The notes beneath the pieces are model-generated. The model saw nothing but the letters and a program-made list of their open reading frames with translations. It was not told the origin of the DNA and did not search any database. Source: Streptomyces sp. NRRL B-24484 (GTDB lineage Bacteria > Actinomycetota > Actinomycetes > Streptomycetales > Streptomycetaceae). Taken from it: a stretch of 64,000 nt of DNA. Shown here one piece after another: positions 60,810 through 64,000 of the stretch. A program made the translations under genes and the position numbers. The first letter of the stretch is position 1; each line of letters starts with the position of its first letter. Where the stretch lies: positions 1 through 64,000 of the forward strand of contig NZ_JOAI01000047.1 in assembly GCF_000717715.1 (NCBI RefSeq), written 5' to 3'.

Positions 60810-61094
60810 GACTCGACGCTGATCAGCCCGCGCTACCGGCTGAACGGCGCACGGACGGCCACCCTGCGCTTCGCCACCGACTACAAGGTCGACGGTCCGC
60901 AGACCGGCGACGTCCACATCTCCTTCGACTCCGGTGCGCCGCAACTGCTCGCGTCCTACCGGGCCGGCACCAACCGCTTCGAGAGCATCCCGGTGACGGT
61001 GCCCGCCGGCGCCTCCACCGCCCAGCTCCGGTTCCGCTACACCGGCACCAACAGCGCCTTCTGGACGGTCGACCAGGTCTCCCTGGACTTCTGA
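60804..61094 (+). pseudogene. 3' fragment of a secreted protein
   Basis: The frame from 60804 to the TGA at 61092-61094 gives about 96 residues of beta-sandwich sequence (LISPRYRLNGARTATLRFATD, GDVHISFDSGAPQLLASYRAG, RFRYTGTNSAFWTVDQVSLDF) like C-terminal carbohydrate-binding or adhesive modules of secreted streptomycete enzymes. No start codon, Shine-Dalgarno or signal peptide is present. The 5' part is missing at the junction with the GntR fragment. Confidence 0.6.
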
Positions 61095-61156
61095 CCCGCC
61101 GTCGGCGACGGGGGCCCGACCGCTCGGACCCCGTCGCCCTCGGGCCCCTGCCGCCC

Positions 61157-61630
61157 TCAGGCGCCCGCGGGCGTCCGGCGGGCCGCGCGCTCGTCCATGG
61201 CTCCCGCCGCGATCCCGCACGCCGCGGCGGCCAGCGCGAGCGCCGTCGCCGCCGGATTGACCCAGCCGGGCACCGAGTCGTTGCGGTACGAGCCGCCGTC
61301 CGGCAGGTGGCACTCGAAACGGACCGGGACGAACCCGGCCTCCCAGTCCACGACGTGGATCCAGCGCTCCTGCGGGCCGGTGCGGCAGGGGTGCGGCGGG
61401 GCGGAGTCCGTGCCGCCGTCGCCCGCGTCCAGTGCGTCCAGGCCGACCGGCCCCAGCCCGCAGACGTACACCGCCAGTGCGCCTGCCGCGGCCACCCGGG
61501 CCAGTCCGCGCCACGGCCGCCCCGGCAGCGGCTTCCCGCCGCGTCCCAGCAGCGCGGACGTGCCCGCCGCCGCGAGCGCGACCGCGGCGACGAACCCCGC
61601 CAGCGACAGGAACAGCAGCAGCAGACCCAC
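61157..61630 (-). CDS. Membrane protein of unknown function
   Basis: The 157-residue protein probably starts at GTG 61630 (GLLLLFLSLAGFVAAVALAA) with CAGGGGG upstream; an upstream GTG at 61699 is less likely. Helices lie at about 2-22, 45-62 and 130-148. Between helices 2 and 3 is an outward loop with two Cys (HPCRTGPQERW, FECHLPDG) that may pair. No known family. Confidence 0.6.
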   Translation of the reverse strand: MGLLLLFLSLAGFVAAVALAAAGTSALLGRGGKPLPGRPWRGLARVAAAGALAVYVCGLGPVGLDALDAGDGGTDSAPPHPCRTGPQERWIHVVDWEAGFVPVRFECHLPDGGSYRNDSVPGWVNPAATALALAAAACGIAAGAMDERAARRTPAGA

Positions 61631-62028
61631 GACAACCCCCTGATTGCGGCTCCCGCCGGCCGCGGGCCCTCTTCCCGGGCCGTCCGTTCGCCGACGCACC
61701 GTCAGAGAGCCTACCCGGCCGACCGCGGGAGCGGCCCCGGGCGCCGCACGGCCGGGCCGTCCCCCGGACGGCCGAAGCGGCCCGGTGGCCCCGCCGCCGC
61801 CCCGCGCCCTGCCGTGTCCGGCCCGCGTCCGACCTGCGTCCGTGCGGCGCCCGGCCGGGCCGTTCCGCCGGACCGGTCAACCGTCGGCCGGACCGCTGCG
61901 CCGATCGGGTGGAGTGTCGTGGCCGGGCCAACCCCGGAGGCCGTTCGTGCCGAAAAGGTGATGACGGCCGTTCGTCGATCGCGCGGCCGACGCGTCATCA
62001 GAACAGCTCGACACGACAGGAGTCCACC
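61631..62028. other. Upstream region of the chaplin gene
   Basis: About 400 bases. The part 61700-61900 is extreme GC and featureless. 61915-62010 is less GC-rich (CCGAAAAGGTGATGACGG, CGCGTCATCAGAACAG) and presumably holds the chaplin promoter, but no consensus developmental-sigma site can be defined by eye. Confidence 0.4.
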
Positions 62029-62274
62029 ATGACCGCACTGCGCACCGCCCTGGCCCTCGCGGCCGCCGCCGGCACCCTCGTCCTCGGCGCGGCTGCCGGC
62101 CCGGCCTCGGCGAGCGCCGGCGCCGAGGGCGTGGCCACGAACTCGCCCGGTGTGCTGTCCGGCAACGTCATCCAGATCCCGGTCCACATCCCGGTGAACG
62201 TCTGCGGCAACTCGATCGGCGTCGTCAGCATCCTCAACCCGGCGATCGGCAACGCCTGCGCCAACGTCGGCTGA
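62029..62274 (+). CDS. Short chaplin
   Basis: The 81-residue protein starts at ATG 62029 behind AGGAG. The signal peptide ends about residue 30 (GPASASA). The mature part is one chaplin domain: ATNSPGVLSGNVIQIPVHIP then VNVCGNSIGVV and ILNPAIGNACANVG, with the two conserved Cys. Short chaplins self-assemble into amyloid fibrils that coat aerial hyphae and spores. No LPXTG anchor, so it belongs to the secreted class. Confidence 0.95.
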   Translation: MTALRTALALAAAAGTLVLGAAAGPASASAGAEGVATNSPGVLSGNVIQIPVHIPVNVCGNSIGVVSILNPAIGNACANVG

Positions 62275-62385
62275 CACACCGGCACCGCCGACCTGTCGGC
62301 CCCGGGCCCGCCGTCACACCGCAACGGCCCGGGGTCGGCAGCCCCACCGCACCGCCCCGTCGGAACCCTCCGGCATGCTGTCCCG

Positions 62386-63093
62386 GTGCTGATCCACGGA
62401 CACGACGGACCGACCGTCCCCGGCGAGCCCCTCACGGCCCGTCCGGGCTTCTGGGCCGACCACCTGCTGCCGCTCTGCCACCGGCCGGCCGAACCCGAGT
62501 GGTTCGGCGGGGACGGCGCCGATGCCGACGCCGTGGCCGAGGTCCTCTTCGACGAGCAGGCCTGGCCCGCCCTCCGGGTGCCCTTCCGCGACGGCCACAC
62601 CGCCGTGCTCGTCCACCGCAACCTCCCCGGCGACGCGGGCCGCGACCTGCTGCTCACCCACCCGGACCGGAGCCGCCCCGAGCCGGTGCTGCTCGACGAC
62701 GGCTGCGCCACCGGCCCGGGCCTGTCCTGGGCCGAACTGGACGCGATCGCCTCCGCCACCGCCCAGGCCGCCGAGGGCCTGCACGACCCGGACGCCCGGC
62801 TGCTGCTCCTGCTGCCCGCGCTGCACGGCCACCGCATCCCGCCCGGGGCCGCCGCACGGATCGCCGCCGCCCTGCTCGCCGTCGGGGCGCCGCCGGCCAC
62901 CGTCCCCGCCGCCGTCTCCGAACTGCTGCACGGCCTCGGCTCCGGACCGGACCACGAGCCGTGCGCACCCTCCCCGCTGAGCGGCGGCCTTCCGGGCCCG
63001 GGCACCTGCGGACTCCCGCACGCCCTCGGCCTCGACCGCGCCCGGAGCGACCGCCTGGCCCGCGCCCTGGAAGCCCCGGCCTGCGGCTGCTGA
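62386..63093 (+). CDS. Hypothetical protein
   Basis: The 235-residue protein starts at GTG 62386 (MLIHGHDGPTVPGEPLTARPG). It is soluble and acidic, with Trp/His-rich N-terminus (FWADHLLPLCHRPAEPEWFGG), a middle strand-helix pattern (FRDGHTAVLVHRNLPGDAGRDLLLTHP) and a helical C-terminus ending ACGC. I do not recognise a family; an immunity-type or regulatory role cannot be shown. Confidence 0.7.
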   Translation: MLIHGHDGPTVPGEPLTARPGFWADHLLPLCHRPAEPEWFGGDGADADAVAEVLFDEQAWPALRVPFRDGHTAVLVHRNLPGDAGRDLLLTHPDRSRPEPVLLDDGCATGPGLSWAELDAIASATAQAAEGLHDPDARLLLLLPALHGHRIPPGAAARIAAALLAVGAPPATVPAAVSELLHGLGSGPDHEPCAPSPLSGGLPGPGTCGLPHALGLDRARSDRLARALEAPACGC

Positions 63094-63231
63094 CCACCGC
63101 ACGGACCGGACGGCCGGCCCGGCGGGCTGAGCCGTCCGTGAGCGGGCCCGGGCGTCGCGTCCGCCCTCGCATGTCCCGGCAGGCGTCACGGCCGCGGGTG
63201 CCCGCGGGCGGGGAGCGCCTACGCTGTCCGG

Positions 63232-63795
63232 GTGATCACCTTCTCCGCGCCGCTCGCCGGCGACGTCCTGATGCGGCCCGCCGTCCCGGAGGACGCCGAG
63301 GCGCTGAGCCGCGCGATGATCCGCAACCGGGAGCGCCTCCGCCCCTGGGACCCGCCGCGCGACGAGCACTGGTTCACCGTGGCCGGCCAGCGCGCCCGGC
63401 TGCACGACCAGCTCGTCCAGGCCGAGACCGGCCGGCTCGCCCTCTGGGTGCTCGCGAGCGGTGACGGGATCGTCGGTGGCGTCACCCTGTCCAACATCGT
63501 GCGGCTGCACCTGTGCAGCGCCAACCTCGGCTACTGGGTGGACGCCGCCCGGGCCGGCCGCGGCCTGGCCTCCGCCGCCACGCTGCTCGCCTGTCGCGCC
63601 GCCGACACCGAGCTCGGCCTGCACCGCCTGGAGGCCGGCGCCGCCGCGGCCAACCTCGGCTCGCAGCGGGTGCTGGAGAAGTGCGGCTTCGAACGGATCG
63701 GCACCGCCCGCGGCCTGCTCTTCCTCGACGGCGCCTGGCACGACCACGTGCTGTACCAGAAGCTCCTCCACGACCGCCCGCTGCCGACCGGTTGA
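63232..63795 (+). CDS. RimJ/RimL-type GNAT acetyltransferase
   Basis: The 187-residue protein starts at GTG 63232. Family features: MRPAVPEDAEALSRAMIRNRERLRPWDP, GGVTLSNIVRLHLCSANLGYWVDAARAGRGLASAATLLAC and LHRLEAGAAAANLGSQRVLEKCGFERIG, then LFLDGAWHDHVLYQKLL. These enzymes acetylate N-termini of ribosomal and other proteins or small amines. The acetyl-CoA loop reads RAGRGLAS. Confidence 0.93.
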   Translation: MITFSAPLAGDVLMRPAVPEDAEALSRAMIRNRERLRPWDPPRDEHWFTVAGQRARLHDQLVQAETGRLALWVLASGDGIVGGVTLSNIVRLHLCSANLGYWVDAARAGRGLASAATLLACRAADTELGLHRLEAGAAAANLGSQRVLEKCGFERIGTARGLLFLDGAWHDHVLYQKLLHDRPLPTG

Positions 63796-63856
63796 GGCCC
63801 ACCGACTGGTGCCCACCGGCTGTGGCGGCCCGGCCGAGGGCCCGGGCGGCGGCCGG

Positions 63857-64000
63857 TCAGCCCGCGTACGGGGACGGCAGGGCGAGGGTCGCGGCGACCG
63901 CCTCGGCGACGGCCCCGGCGTGGGTGAGCGGGACGGCGGCGGCGTCCGGGGCGGGCCGGACACCGCGGACGGCGAGCAGGTGGAGCACCCGCAGCGTCCG
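63857..64000 (-). CDS. C-terminal end of an unidentified protein (partial)
   Basis: The minus-strand frame from the right edge to TGA 63859-63857 gives 47 residues (LRVLHLLAVRGVRPAPDAAA through EAVAATLALPSPYAG). It is Ala/Val-rich and ends in a helix. Too short to assign. It is convergent with the GNAT gene 62 bases away. Confidence 0.55.
   Translation of the reverse strand, partial: RTLRVLHLLAVRGVRPAPDAAAVPLTHAGAVAEAVAATLALPSPYAG

Noticed and set aside
1..64000. Search for CRISPR arrays, tRNA/rRNA genes, insertion sequences and integrases
   Set aside because: No regularly spaced 25-40-base repeats with spacers, no cloverleaf or CCA-flanked gene, no rRNA signature and no transposase or recombinase motif was seen by eye.

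Overview
The window is very GC-rich with G or C at almost every third codon position, has many GTG starts and stop/start overlaps, and carries a chaplin, a streptomycete-type gas vesicle cluster, an Rpf-like protein end, DUF4193 and a DasR-like site. Together these point to a filamentous actinomycete of the Streptomyces/Kitasatospora group. It reads as chromosomal accessory DNA. I saw no rRNA, tRNA, CRISPR array, insertion sequence, integrase or phage module.

Layout. 1-3.0 kb: the end of an Rpf-like cell-wall protein runs into a very large convergent LuxR-type ATPase regulator that has no stop codon inside the window. 3.2-6.7 kb: secreted lipase, FUSC-type membrane protein and secreted GH19 chitinase with a DasR-like operator. 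6.7-10.3 kb: minus-strand operon of a ribbon-helix-helix regulator, a DUF4097 protein and a DrrA/DrrB-type exporter, headed by an unusual 10-bp-phased repeat array. 10.4-18.9 kb: PQQ-type dehydrogenase lipoprotein, alpha/beta hydrolase, GH43 xylosidase, methyltransferase, small unknowns, and a YncE-like beta-propeller divergent from a TetR regulator. 19.0-23.9 kb: BlaI/M56 protease pair facing a LolD/FtsX-type ABC pair across three evenly spaced palindromes. 24.0-25.2 kb: MerR-controlled mercury-type operon.

25.2-29.0 kb is a reduced gas vesicle cluster (A, F remnant, O, J, L, S, K) behind a SigB-like promoter and a leader hairpin. It is followed by a DUF4193 zinc-ribbon protein and a PAS/PP2C phosphatase. 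30.9-43.5 kb is the most striking block: five minus-strand genes (DUF4132 protein, 1641-residue unknown protein, MoxR-type AAA ATPase, DUF5682-VWA fusion, SWIM zinc-finger protein). Four of their five start/stop junctions are tightly arranged, and the domain set matches the functionally obscure E. coli yehI/yehL/yehM/yehP/yehQ set.

43.8-64 kb is mixed: a potassium channel, a large membrane protein, a serine hydroxymethyltransferase behind a ZTP riboswitch, an F420-dependent-reductase-like protein and an HxlR regulator. Then come two lipoprotein solute-binding proteins without permeases (one with a TTA codon), a frame-broken FUSC transporter, a DHA2-type MFS exporter, acetyltransferases, a chaplin and small unknowns. 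Several genes here are visibly damaged: an EF-Tu-like domain gene and the FUSC gene need frameshifts, and two 5'-truncated gene ends abut at about 60.8 kb.
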